This document shows positions 17,637-27,749 of a stretch of DNA of 64,000 nucleotides, one piece after another. Numbering within the stretch: position 1 is the stretch's first letter; each line of letters opens with the position of its first letter. The notes under the pieces are model-generated. The model saw only the letters and a program-made list of their open reading frames with translations, searched no databases and had not been told where the DNA came from. The stretch covers positions 62,001-126,000 of the forward strand of contig CAIQCB010000057.1 in the NCBI GenBank assembly GCA_903870245.1, given 5' to 3'. Both the position numbers and the translations under genes were made by a program. This DNA is from an uncultured Methylocystaceae bacterium. Lineage in GTDB: Bacteria; Pseudomonadota; Alphaproteobacteria; Rhizobiales; Beijerinckiaceae.

Positions 17637-20600
17637 TTACAGAACGACGTTGGCGCCGGGCAGGGTCGTAACGCCTGTCAGGTTGATGGCGAACTCCGCG
17701 CCCCCTGTCCCGGTCGTGTTCAGTTCCAGCACGCTGTTGGCGCCCGTAACGACGAGACGCGCCTGACCCGCCGCCGTGAACTGAGCGCCCGCCCCCAGCA
17801 GGGTGAACGCCTGATCTCCGGCCAGGGCGCTATTCGCGTCGATCCCGCTCAGATCAAGGATATCGCGATCACCGGCGACGAAGTCGGTGATCGTATCCCG
17901 GTAGAGCGAGGTGGCGGCCGAGCTGTTGGCGTTGCCAGTCACGTCAAGATTGCTGAACACGAAGGTGTCGCGGCCCAGGCCGCCGGTCATCACGTCATTG
18001 CCGGCAAAGCTGGTGATCGTGTTGCGGTTACCGTTGCCGATTAGCGTATCATTGCCGGTTGTGCCGTTAATGGCGGTCGTATTCGGACCGGCGGTGATCG
18101 TCTGGCCTGGCGTGCCGGGGTTGAGGGGCAGGGTCGCTCCTCCTCCGCCGCCACCACCGCCACCAGCGCCGGCGAAGATGAAGTCGCCGACCGCCATCGC
18201 CGCAAGTCCATTCAGGTCGATCTGGAAATCGGAGACGCTGTTACCGTTTGTATCGCCGAAGAGCACGCCATTGGCGAGACGCAATTGTCCGGCGACATTG
18301 GAGAAAGCGGACGCTCCGATGTAGGTGAACCCTTGCACGCCCGCCACATTGGTGTTGCCGTCGATAGCGGACAGATCGATCTTGTCGGTTCCCGAAAGGA
18401 AATCGAGGATGCTGTCGCGCGCGCCAGCGGCGTTGCCAATGTCGGCCACGCTGCTGAAGACGAAGGTGTCGACGCCGCCGTTGCCTCTCAACTGGTCGAA
18501 GCCTGCGCCGCCATTGATCCTGTCGGCGCCGGCATGGCCCGTGATGACGTTCCCGACGCCATTGCCGTTGAGGGTCGCCGCAAGAGCAACGCCCATCAGC
18601 GAGGCGTCAAGGTTTTCGATGTTGTTCTGCAAGGTGTAGTTGACGCCGACAGTGCTGCGCAGACGGATCGTATCGACGCCGCCGGTCGCCGCAGTAAAGC
18701 CGGCGGTCAGCGGATTGGCGGCCGAGACGGCGTCCGTTCCGGCGACCGGCGCGGCGAATACCGCATCGGCGTTCGCGCCTTCAACGATCGTATCCTGGAG
18801 CGCATTGCCCGCCGCAGTGACGTCGACAACGTAGATGTCGTTGCCGGCGCCGCCGATCAGCGTGTCCACACCCGCGCCGCCATCCAGCAGATCGCCGCCG
18901 TCGCCGCCGGTGATCACGTTGGCGAGGCCGTTGCCCGTGCCGGTGAAGCCCGCCAGACCGATATAGGTCAGGTTTTCGATGCTGGCGCCCAGCGCATAGC
19001 TCACCAGAGACGTCCGCACCGTATCGGTTCCGGCAGAGTCAAACACAACGTCGCCGATGTTATCGACCACGTAGGCGTCGTTACCGGCGCCGCCCTGCAT
19101 GTTGTCGGCGCCTGCGCCGCCATCGAGCGTGTCGTTGCCGGTTCCGCCGACGAGCGCGTCGTTACCGTCAAGACCCCAGAGAACGCTGCCGGTGTTGAGA
19201 CCGCTAATGGCGTCGGCGAAAGCCGAACCCTTCACGTTCTCGATAGAAACGAGCGTGTCGAGATCGCTGTTAGACCCGAGCGACAGGATAACGTTCACGC
19301 CCGTGGCCCGGTGTTCGTAGGAGACCGTATCCAGGCCGGCGCCGCCATCGATACGGTCGGCGCCTGCGCCGCCCTCGATTTCATTGGCGCCGCCATCGCC
19401 GGTCAGCGTATCGGCGAAGGCGCCGCCACGGATGTTTTCCATGCTCGAGAGGGTGTCGACGCCATCCGCGCCAGTCGATCTGCCCGTATTCGCCGTGCCC
19501 GCCGGAGCGCCGGCGACCGGAGACGTCAGGGTGACGGTGACCGCGCCGGCCGCATGCTCGTAGGAGACCGTGTCGATACCATTGCTGCCCGTAATGGTGT
19601 CATTGCCAAGACCACCTTCGAAGGTGAACTTGACGAAGACATTCTGACCATTGGTTGCGAGCGCATTGGGGGCGACCTCGACGCCAAACTGGTTGACGAG
19701 GACGGGAATACCCAGCGCATTGTTCTGGTAAAGCGGATTGGGAGCCAGAATATTTCCGCCCAGACTCGCAAGCATGACGTCGGCGAAGCGTGTGCCGCGT
19801 GCGCCCTCAACATTAAGATAGGCGTCAAGCGGCGTTTGGGTCGGCGGCACGATCGCCACGCCCGCAACGCCAAGATCGATGGTCAGACCCGCGTTGAGGG
19901 TCGGGCCGCTCGCCAGAGAGTAGTCCACCACGTCGAAGTCGACGCCGCCATCAATAGTGTTGCCGCGTCCGAATTCGGCGGCCTCCATGATGAACAGGTC
20001 GTTGCCGTCTTCGCCAGACAACACATCAAGGCCTGTGCCGCCGATGATGATATCGTTGCCGTCGTTGCCGTTGATCGTATCGGCGCCGCCCTGACCATAA
20101 ATGGTGTCGTCGCCATTGTCGCCGTCGATGATGTCGGAGTCGCCCAGTTGGTCGAGAATGCCATTCACGGGAGCATTGTCGCCGTAAATGACGTCATTGC
20201 CGTTATTGCCCTGAATCGCGTCCGCGCCCATGCCGCCGGCGATGGTGTCGTTGCCATCGCCGCCGAACATCAGGTCGATGCCTGTTCCGCCGCTCAGTGT
20301 ATCGTCGCCGGCGTCGCCCCAGATGAAGTCGTCGCCGGAGGTGTCGCTGATGATGTCGTTGCCATCGCCGCCCTTGAGGAAGTCGTTGCCAAGGCCGCCA
20401 TCAATGACGTCATTTCCCAGACCGCCATAGACGGTGTCGTTGCCGTCGAGTGCGTTAATCCTGTCAGCGAGGGCCGTGCCGATGATGTTCTCGCTGGCCA
20501 CACCCGGTCCATTGGGGTTCAACACGCCGCGCGCGTCGAGATAATTGCCGGCGTTACCGTAGAAGGTCGTTCCGACGAAGCCGGCCGTGCCGAGGGTAAC

Positions 20601-23345
20601 CGGCGCGCCAAGCACATCAGTCGCCGCAATCTTGACCGCCTTCAGTGCTGTGAGGGTGCCGTAATTTCTGCTCTGGGCCAGCGTCAGCTTGCTCATATCG
20701 ATCGTGCTGTCGGCCACGGAGAAGATATCGCCGTAGAGATTCTGCGCATTGGTGTTGCGCATCACAAGATCGGAGAACAATTGGGAATCGATGGTCAGGA
20801 GCATATCGGTCCCGGCCAGACGATTGAGGTAATAGAGACGATCAGCGTTTTGAAGTTTGATCATCTGATTGGCGAAGATGAAGTCGAAGGTCGACCCCAG
20901 CATGCCGCCCGATTCTTTCTGTTCGCCGAGACCGCCGATCCATAGATCGATGCTGTTCATGGCGTCATAGGCTGCAGTGCCGACGCCCGAGGTCATGAAT
21001 GTAATATCCTGCGTCGCTGCGACAGCTTTGGCGCGCAGATCGAGCGCATTCAACGCAAAGGTTTTTTGCGCAGGCGTTAGCGCGGCGTTGTTGTTCACGG
21101 CGGCGATCTCCGCCGCAGACGCCGTCACGTTGGCGAAGTTCGCCTTCAAAACAGGCTCCGCATAGGCGGCGATGTAATTCACCAGTGATTCAGGGTGAAC
21201 AAGATTAGCGCCGAATTGGTCCCAGTTGTCGTAGGGCGTCAATGAGGCAAGGCCCGTCTGGGCGAAGAGGTCCGCACGCACCACGTTGAGACTGGCTGTG
21301 CCCGTGTCTCTGCCGCGGACCAGATTAAGCGTGGCCAGATCGAGCGGCAGTCCGACCAGATTGTCGCGAAGGACAGGCGTCATCCATTCGTCGATCAGAT
21401 TGCCGACGGCGTTGGTGGTGCCGCGCATGATGTTATCGGCCGTCGTCGCATTATAGGCGAGCGGGTTGAGGAAGCCCTGAAGCAGCGGGATCGAGACATC
21501 CACGCCGGCCGCATTCTTCTCCTCGATGAAGTTGGTCATCATCGAGTGGCCGAAACGATAGACGGCGTTTGCGAATTCCGACGTCACCGCAGGATCGATC
21601 GTGATGTCGTAACCCGCGAAGGCGTTAATATTCGGGCTCAGCTTGCGGGCGAATTCGGCGAAGACGATGTGTTGATACTCCATCTCCGTCGTGCCCTTGG
21701 CGGCCTGGAAGATATTCTCTCCCGACCAGGAGCGGCCTTTCAGATCGACGTAAGCGCCATTGGCGTCCTTGATATAAACCGCGCCAGGCTGGCCGGCGAC
21801 GCCGCTCGACACCTGGAAATTCGCCAGCAGCGACTGAACATTGTTCGAGTGTTCGCTATGAAAAATATCGTGAATCGTGGTCAGGCCAAGATTCTCGTTG
21901 GCGCGGCCATCGCCGGCGATCACATGGGCGTCAAGCAGCGCCTTGTTGGTTGGATTGATGATATCGCCGGCGGCGTTGAGGCCGTTTCCAAGGGCGCCGT
22001 TCGCCGCATGGGCAATATCGTCAAGGAAGGATTGCGGATTGGTGAGGAGCGACAGATTGGCCGCGGCCAGCTTATCCTTGGCGGTGTCCTGCACAAAGGC
22101 GATCGCGCCCGTCGTCAGATCGGTCGCAACCAGCCAGGCCTTGCCGTTGGCGTCACGATAGAGGCTGCCATCCGGGTTGGTGCGGAAAACAGGTACGCCG
22201 CCGACATTATAATCATGGAGGGTAATGCCGATACGCAGCGCGTTGATCTTGATATCCGACCAACGGGAGACGCCGGTGCTGGTTCCGCCATTGAGAACAG
22301 AGCCGCCAGCCGTGTTGCCGCTGACCAACTCGCCGGTCACCTTGCCGCTTGCATCATATTCCTTGAGGAAAACGGTGTGATCGGAGATGGACCCGTAGGA
22401 CTGGCTCAGATCGATAAACGGAGAGATTGTATTGAAGCTCGCGCCGGCAAGCGGCGTCAGCACCAGTCGACCCTGGGCATCGAGGGACGCAGTAACGCCG
22501 GTCTCGCCCTGTACCGCATTGAAGGCGGCCAGCACGGCGGCGTCGCCGTTCGCGCCGCCATTACTGGCGGGGATCGTAATCAGCTTGCCGTTGAGAATAA
22601 CATTACCGCCTGCGGTCGCGCCCAGCGCCGCAACGCCGGTGACGGCGGCGAAGGAAACGCGTCCCTCAACGCCATTGGCGCCAAGAAGGTTCTGAAGCAC
22701 AGCATTGGAGCCGCCGGCGCCAAAGGTAACGGAAGCCGTGTTGGTGCGTGACGCCAGGAAGCCGGGCGGCACATTCGCCTGCGTCGCTTGAGCGTAAAGC
22801 GGATCGCCGGGATTAAGAGGCACATAAACGAGCCCATCGACGCCCTTTTTAACAAAATCCAGACCGTGATCGAAGAACTGACCGAAGAAGCCCATGAAAG
22901 AGCTGGCCGCCAGCGGGTTATCGGGACCGGTCAGCGGAGAGACGCGTCCGTTCGGCGTCGTGGACGGATCGTCTTGCACCGCAAGCTTTTGCTGACCCGG
23001 CGTCGTGTATCCGAGCGCCGCCAGCGCCGCAGGATTAGAGTTGGCGACCCAGTTGCTGATGTTGCGAGGCTCGCTGTCGACAAGGTTAACGCCGCGCACA
23101 AAATAGCTTGTCGGCGTCATCACCGGCAGGAATTGAGCATTCAGCACGCCCTGGGCGTTACGCCAGACGCTTGTCGTCAAACGCGGAAAAATCTGGTTTG
23201 CGCTGCCCCAGGTGGGATTGAAAAAATTATTCCCGACGCCCGAAACGTTTCTGAGACCTGTTGGATCTGTGGGGAAAACCGGCGTGTTATTGGCAAGGTT
23301 GATTTGGTTCCACCAGAAATCGAGGTCGTTCAGCGTAAGTTTCAT
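17637..23345 (-). CDS. Giant RTX-repeat haem peroxidase (type I secretion substrate)
   Basis: The 1902-residue protein carries an animal-type haem peroxidase domain at roughly residues 100-850. The distal haem motif is FGQFFDHGLD, the proximal histidine motif YRFGHSMM, and the conserved LNLVRGRDTG follows. From about 965 come blocks of nine-residue calcium-binding RTX repeats (GGLGNDVIDGGLGND type), recurring in several clusters to the C-terminus and interrupted by linkers, one a run of glycines near 1725. There is no N-terminal signal peptide, and the C-terminus is a plausible uncleaved secretion signal. It is probably exported by the exporter encoded divergently at 24,063-29,213. Secreted peroxidases of this kind oxidise halides or phenolics; the true substrate is unknown. 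Confidence 0.9.
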   Translation of the reverse strand: MKLTLNDLDFWWNQINLANNTPVFPTDPTGLRNVSGVGNNFFNPTWGSANQIFPRLTTSVWRNAQGVLNAQFLPVMTPTSYFVRGVNLVDSEPRNISNWVANSNPAALAALGYTTPGQQKLAVQDDPSTTPNGRVSPLTGPDNPLAASSFMGFFGQFFDHGLDFVKKGVDGLVYVPLNPGDPLYAQATQANVPPGFLASRTNTASVTFGAGGSNAVLQNLLGANGVEGRVSFAAVTGVAALGATAGGNVILNGKLITIPASNGGANGDAAVLAAFNAVQGETGVTASLDAQGRLVLTPLAGASFNTISPFIDLSQSYGSISDHTVFLKEYDASGKVTGELVSGNTAGGSVLNGGTSTGVSRWSDIKINALRIGITLHDYNVGGVPVFRTNPDGSLYRDANGKAWLVATDLTTGAIAFVQDTAKDKLAAANLSLLTNPQSFLDDIAHAANGALGNGLNAAGDIINPTNKALLDAHVIAGDGRANENLGLTTIHDIFHSEHSNNVQSLLANFQVSSGVAGQPGAVYIKDANGAYVDLKGRSWSGENIFQAAKGTTEMEYQHIVFAEFARKLSPNINAFAGYDITIDPAVTSEFANAVYRFGHSMMTNFIEEKNAAGVDVSIPLLQGFLNPLAYNATTADNIMRGTTNAVGNLIDEWMTPVLRDNLVGLPLDLATLNLVRGRDTGTASLNVVRADLFAQTGLASLTPYDNWDQFGANLVHPESLVNYIAAYAEPVLKANFANVTASAAEIAAVNNNAALTPAQKTFALNALDLRAKAVAATQDITFMTSGVGTAAYDAMNSIDLWIGGLGEQKESGGMLGSTFDFIFANQMIKLQNADRLYYLNRLAGTDMLLTIDSQLFSDLVMRNTNAQNLYGDIFSVADSTIDMSKLTLAQSRNYGTLTALKAVKIAATDVLGAPVTLGTAGFVGTTFYGNAGNYLDARGVLNPNGPGVASENIIGTALADRINALDGNDTVYGGLGNDVIDGGLGNDFLKGGDGNDIISDTSGDDFIWGDAGDDTLSGGTGIDLMFGGDGNDTIAGGMGADAIQGNNGNDVIYGDNAPVNGILDQLGDSDIIDGDNGDDTIYGQGGADTINGNDGNDIIIGGTGLDVLSGEDGNDLFIMEAAEFGRGNTIDGGVDFDVVDYSLASGPTLNAGLTIDLGVAGVAIVPPTQTPLDAYLNVEGARGTRFADVMLASLGGNILAPNPLYQNNALGIPVLVNQFGVEVAPNALATNGQNVFVKFTFEGGLGNDTITGSNGIDTVSYEHAAGAVTVTLTSPVAGAPAGTANTGRSTGADGVDTLSSMENIRGGAFADTLTGDGGANEIEGGAGADRIDGGAGLDTVSYEHRATGVNVILSLGSNSDLDTLVSIENVKGSAFADAISGLNTGSVLWGLDGNDALVGGTGNDTLDGGAGADNMQGGAGNDAYVVDNIGDVVFDSAGTDTVRTSLVSYALGASIENLTYIGLAGFTGTGNGLANVITGGDGGDLLDGGAGVDTLIGGAGNDIYVVDVTAAGNALQDTIVEGANADAVFAAPVAGTDAVSAANPLTAGFTAATGGVDTIRLRSTVGVNYTLQNNIENLDASLMGVALAATLNGNGVGNVITGHAGADRINGGAGFDQLRGNGGVDTFVFSSVADIGNAAGARDSILDFLSGTDKIDLSAIDGNTNVAGVQGFTYIGASAFSNVAGQLRLANGVLFGDTNGNSVSDFQIDLNGLAAMAVGDFIFAGAGGGGGGGGGATLPLNPGTPGQTITAGPNTTAINGTTGNDTLIGNGNRNTITSFAGNDVMTGGLGRDTFVFSNLDVTGNANSSAATSLYRDTITDFVAGDRDILDLSGIDANSALAGDQAFTLLGAGAQFTAAGQARLVVTGANSVLELNTTGTGGAEFAINLTGVTTLPGANVVL

Positions 23346-24062
23346 TTTTATTTTCTCACTCTCGGTGTTTCGGGTACGGAGGTATCCTATTTGCGCAAAC
23401 CCATGTCACATCGTCAAGAGCTCGACAAGATGAGACTGCGCAGATGTCGGAAATTTGTGCGAATTAGTTTGTGAATGCAGGGCCAATCACAAACCGGCGC
23501 ACATCTCGCAACAGAATACTGTGTAAGCAACGACATGAACCAATTATGAATGGATTATGAGACCTGTTCATTTTGCCTGATACAATCTGAGGCTTGAATG
23601 CGCCGAATGTTTATTTGCAGGCTACGCATTCAAGTCTTCCCAGATGGCGGCTAATTGATTGAAACAGTGAACGAAAGCATGAACTGGATTGTCGCGGAAT
23701 CAGGCGCTTCAACCAGCCAAACGATACAGGTCGTCGCTAAATCATGAGTTTGATTTTTTTTAATTATCGCGCATCTTTAAGCTTAATCTTGGGTGAGAGT
23801 AAAAATCTCGGACGAAATTAAACGCAAGCGCGGCATTATCCCGGCGCAATGTTCAACCAGCCGATGAACCAACCAAGATATGAATTATATCGACCGGATA
23901 ATAATATTTTAGAGCAGGGCATTAGCGTGCGCAGGTTTCCATCAAAGGCCATGAACAAGCTTGCGGCGTGGTAAATGAAGCGACTATGAGTAAATCAATC
24001 TGATTAATAATGAGCGTCAGAATTTTCTGTTGGGTAATGCGTTCAGAGTTGGTGGTACAGTA
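23346..24062. promoter_or_regulatory. Divergent intergenic region between RTX peroxidase and its exporter
   Basis: About 0.7 kb with no gene on either strand. It must contain the promoters for the peroxidase (leftward) and the secretion operon (rightward), which would allow joint regulation. No operator was identified with confidence. Confidence 0.5.
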
Positions 24063-26225
24063 ATGGATAGTCCAGGCGCGTCAGGCGCAGACAAAACCAA
24101 TGATCTTGGTGGGATAAATTGTCTTTGTGCAATTTCTGCCTATTTCCGCATTCCAGCCGATCCTGAACAGATCATTCGCGAATTAGCGCTCCAGGGGAAA
24201 CAGATCGCTCATGAGGATCTGCTGCGGGCGGCGCAACTTATCGGATTGAAAGCCAGAATTATTGAAGCCAATAAATCCGAAAGATTCCTTCGCGTTCCTG
24301 TCCCTGCCATCGCCAAACGTCTTGATGGCTCCTATCTCGTGTTTGGCGGCAAGCAGTCTTCGGGCAAACTTCGTTTTGTTGATCCGAGCACTCGGGAAGC
24401 GCTTGAGCTTGACGAAAGCGAGCTTGAAACGACCGTCGAAAAGAAGCTGATCCTTGTCACCCGCAAGCTGGGCGGCGCGGGCGTCGATCCTCAGAGCTTC
24501 AATCTAAAATGGTTCTTTCCCTCAATTTGGCGATACAGGAAACCGCTCGCTCATGTGCTGGTCGCGTCTTTTTTCCTGCAAATATTCGCGCTTGTAACGC
24601 CGCTTATTTTTCAGGTGGTGATCGATAAGGTTCTAAGCCACAAAGGATACGATACGCTGTTTGTTATGGTGGCGGGTATTCTGTTTATCGGGCTCTTCGA
24701 CGTTGTTTTACAATATCTGAGAACATATGCCCTGACTCATACGACAAACCGGATTGATGTGGAGTTGGGCCGCAGGCTTTTTTTCCATCTTTTTCATTTG
24801 CCGATGAGTTATTTTGAAACGCGTTCGGCAGGTCAAACCGTCGCCCGCGTGCGTGAACTTGAAACCATAAGGTCATTCCTAACAGGTCAGGGTTTGTTTT
24901 CAGCACTGGATCTTTTGTTCACGATTGTCTTTATCATCGTCATGTTGTTCTATTCATGGAAACTTACCCTGATCGTCGTTGCATCAATTCCACTTTATTT
25001 GATTATCGCCGCCGTTATTCGCCCCGTATTGCGCGAGCTTGTAAAAGAGAAGTTCAATCGCGGCGCCCTCAGCCAGCAGATGCTTGTTGAAGCGATTGTT
25101 GGCGCTCAAACGATCAAGTCGGCGGCGGTCGAACCTGCCATGCAAATGCAATGGGAGGAAAAACTCGCTTCCTATGTCACGACATCGTTCGACAGCGGAC
25201 TCATCGGTGCTGGCGGTCAGATGGCTATTCAATACGTTAACAAAGCTACATCGGCGCTTTTGCTTCTTTTTGGAGCCAAGGCGGTGATTGAAGGCGAGCT
25301 GACCGTTGGAGAACTGGTCGCCTTTAATATGATATCGGCGCAGGTCGCTCAGCCCATTTTGCGACTGTCACAGATATGGCAAGACTTTCAGCAGGTACAG
25401 ATTTCAATTGATCGTTTGGGAGATATTCTCAATCACCCCATGGAGCCATTAAATCTCGCTCATGGAAATCTGCCGCGCGCCCGGGGAGCCATTGAATTCA
25501 AAAATGTCAGTTTTCGATACAAACCTGGCGCCCCCGAGGCATTGAAGGGAATTTCGATCAGCATAAACCCGGGTGACGTTGTCGGCATCGTTGGACGGTC
25601 GGGATCGGGTAAATCAACCCTGGCAAAACTCATTCAACGGTTTTACGTCCCTGAATCAGGTCAGGTTATGGTTGATGGCATAGACCTCGCTCAGGTTAAT
25701 CCAGCATGGCTGCGCTCTCAAATCGGCGTTGTGCTTCAGGATAATCTGCTCTTTAACCGCTCAATTCATGACAATATTGCGCTTTCCAATCCGGGTATGC
25801 CGCGCGCCATCGTTATCCAGGCTGCACGCATGTCTGGAGCCGATGAATTCATTGGCAGGCTGGAAAATGGATATGATACGATCATCGAGGAGCGGGGAGC
25901 GAACCTTTCCGGTGGTCAACGCCAACGCATTGCTATTGCGCGCGCACTTGCGATCAATCCTTCGATATTAATTCTTGATGAAGCAACCAGCGCCCTTGAT
26001 TACGAGAGCGAGAAAATAATCCAGAATAATATGATGCAGATTGTTAAGGGGCGTACGGTCATCATCGTTGCGCACAGACTCAATGCAGTCAGAAACTGTT
26101 CTAAAATCATTGGCGTAAACGAAGGACAAATCGTCGAAGTCGGAACGCATAAAGAGCTTCTCGAAAAGCAGGGAGGGCTCTATGCTCATCTCTGGTCTCT
26201 GCAGAACGCTCTGGGAGAAGAATAA
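24063..26225 (+). CDS. Type I secretion ABC exporter with degenerate C39-like domain
   Basis: From the ATG at 24063 the protein is 720 residues (an upstream TTG at 24030 is less likely). Residues about 1-130 match the C39-like domain of HlyB-type exporters. At the place of the catalytic cysteine the sequence reads LGGINCLCAISAYF, with glycine where C39 proteases have Cys, so it should dock rather than cut the substrate. A six-helix exporter core spans about 150-440. The ATPase has Walker A GRSGSGKST (about 509), signature LSGGQ (about 614) and Walker B ILILDEATSALD (about 634). It heads an operon with the adaptor and TolC-type genes and faces the RTX peroxidase, its probable cargo. Confidence 0.93.
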   Translation: MDSPGASGADKTNDLGGINCLCAISAYFRIPADPEQIIRELALQGKQIAHEDLLRAAQLIGLKARIIEANKSERFLRVPVPAIAKRLDGSYLVFGGKQSSGKLRFVDPSTREALELDESELETTVEKKLILVTRKLGGAGVDPQSFNLKWFFPSIWRYRKPLAHVLVASFFLQIFALVTPLIFQVVIDKVLSHKGYDTLFVMVAGILFIGLFDVVLQYLRTYALTHTTNRIDVELGRRLFFHLFHLPMSYFETRSAGQTVARVRELETIRSFLTGQGLFSALDLLFTIVFIIVMLFYSWKLTLIVVASIPLYLIIAAVIRPVLRELVKEKFNRGALSQQMLVEAIVGAQTIKSAAVEPAMQMQWEEKLASYVTTSFDSGLIGAGGQMAIQYVNKATSALLLLFGAKAVIEGELTVGELVAFNMISAQVAQPILRLSQIWQDFQQVQISIDRLGDILNHPMEPLNLAHGNLPRARGAIEFKNVSFRYKPGAPEALKGISISINPGDVVGIVGRSGSGKSTLAKLIQRFYVPESGQVMVDGIDLAQVNPAWLRSQIGVVLQDNLLFNRSIHDNIALSNPGMPRAIVIQAARMSGADEFIGRLENGYDTIIEERGANLSGGQRQRIAIARALAINPSILILDEATSALDYESEKIIQNNMMQIVKGRTVIIVAHRLNAVRNCSKIIGVNEGQIVEVGTHKELLEKQGGLYAHLWSLQNALGEE

Positions 26226-27739
26226 TGGCTCCCACGAACAACAAAAACAAAGAACCTCTCATTGATACCTTAAAATCAGGTTTGGGTGAATTTACCGAGA
26301 ACACAAGCAAATTAATTGCTAATTATACTCTCGAAAAAGAAAAACGCTCGGATCAGGAGTTCTTACCTGCGGCAATTTCCATATTGGAAACCCCGCCGTC
26401 TCCTATCAATATCGCCATGCTGCGCGTCATCTGCGCCCTGGTCGCCTTGACGATCTTGTGGATGTATTTCGGTCATATCGATATATTGGCGGTCGCTCAG
26501 GGCAAGGTGCAGCCATCAGGTCGTGTTAAAACAATCCAGCCGCTCGAACCCGGTCGTGTGACTTCTATCAACGTCCATAACGGCCAGCATGTGACGGCTG
26601 GTGAAACGCTTGTGGAACTGGACCCGGCTGAGGCGATTGCGGACGAACGTTCTTCCTCCTCCAGCTACCTGGCTTTTCGGGCAGATGCGCTTCGTCGGAA
26701 AGCCTCACTGGAGAGCATCGCCCATTTGAACAGCGAACAACTTCCAAAAATAGAATGGCCCGAGGCGATCCCTCAAAATATTCGTGAGCGCGAGAGCCGT
26801 GTCCTTGTGGGCGACATAGCGCAGATCAAAAGCGCCGTACAAAGTTATGATGCTCAAATCAATCAAAAGGGAAGTGAACAGAAAAAATTAGAGAGTCAGA
26901 TCCGATCTCAGCAAATGCTCATCGATACACTTAAACAACGTGTAAATATGAGAAAAGCTCTTTATGCTCGGGGCTCTACATCCAAAGCAGCTGTTATCGA
27001 TTCAATGGAGAGTTTGCAAACGCAAGAGACAGCGTTGGCTGGTCAAACAGGACAGTTGGACGAGACGAAAGCTGCCATTGTCGTTCTTCAAAAAGATAAA
27101 AAGAAAACAATCGATGCATTTGTTGCGGAAAATCAGCAAAAGATCAGCGAGTCCGAACGGCAGGCCGACGATCTGGAGCAAAAGACTGTCAAAGCGCATG
27201 TCAAAACGGGACATATGACCCTGACGGCGCCGATTTCGGGGGTAGTCCTCGGGTTAACGATCACAACTAAAAATCAGGTTCTTCAAAGCGGCGAAGAGAT
27301 CATGCGTATCGTTCCTGATGATGCCTCCCTTGAAATCGAAGCTTATGTCGAAAACAAGGACATAGGATTTGTGAAGGTTGGGCAGGATGCGATTATCAAA
27401 GTGGAATCATTTCCATTTACTAGATTTGGCACGCTTGATGGTCTGGTGACGCACGTATCCCATGACGCCATACCGGAACCAGATGCGACAACCTCCGAAG
27501 GGATGCCGACCAAATCGAAAAAAGACTCTTTTCTTGGCGGGGCCCAGAGAACACAAAATCTGGTGTTTCAGGTTTTATTGAAGACAAAACAAGACTACAT
27601 GTCCGTAGAGGGCGTTAAAATACCGCTGTCTTCAGGAATGGCTGTGACAGCAGAAATCAAAACGGGGAAAAGACGCATCATAGAATATATTTTCTCTCCT
27701 CTTGTTGAAGTCGCATCACGTGCGATGAAAGAAAGATAG
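26225..27739 (+). CDS. Type I secretion membrane fusion protein, HlyD family
   Basis: This 504-residue protein has a cytosolic N-terminus of about 60 residues and one membrane span (about 61-80, VICALVALTILWMYF). A lipoyl-like half motif follows (IQPLEPGRVTSINVHNGQHV), then a long helical hairpin (about 190-330) and the second lipoyl half (LTAPISGVVLGLTI). The beta-barrel domain has IVPDDASLEIEAYVENKDIG, the HlyD signature. It links the inner-membrane ABC exporter to the outer-membrane channel. Its ATG shares one base with the exporter's stop codon (TAATG), indicating translational coupling. The length is a little above the usual 430-480. Confidence 0.93.
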   Translation: MAPTNNKNKEPLIDTLKSGLGEFTENTSKLIANYTLEKEKRSDQEFLPAAISILETPPSPINIAMLRVICALVALTILWMYFGHIDILAVAQGKVQPSGRVKTIQPLEPGRVTSINVHNGQHVTAGETLVELDPAEAIADERSSSSSYLAFRADALRRKASLESIAHLNSEQLPKIEWPEAIPQNIRERESRVLVGDIAQIKSAVQSYDAQINQKGSEQKKLESQIRSQQMLIDTLKQRVNMRKALYARGSTSKAAVIDSMESLQTQETALAGQTGQLDETKAAIVVLQKDKKKTIDAFVAENQQKISESERQADDLEQKTVKAHVKTGHMTLTAPISGVVLGLTITTKNQVLQSGEEIMRIVPDDASLEIEAYVENKDIGFVKVGQDAIIKVESFPFTRFGTLDGLVTHVSHDAIPEPDATTSEGMPTKSKKDSFLGGAQRTQNLVFQVLLKTKQDYMSVEGVKIPLSSGMAVTAEIKTGKRRIIEYIFSPLVEVASRAMKER

Positions 27740-27749
27740 GGAATATTCT

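Noticed and set aside
18285-20945. 886-codon forward frame antisense to the RTX peroxidase
   Set aside because: It mirrors the repetitive GC-rich codons of the opposite strand, has no family motif or start signal, and the reverse frame has clear peroxidase and RTX motifs.
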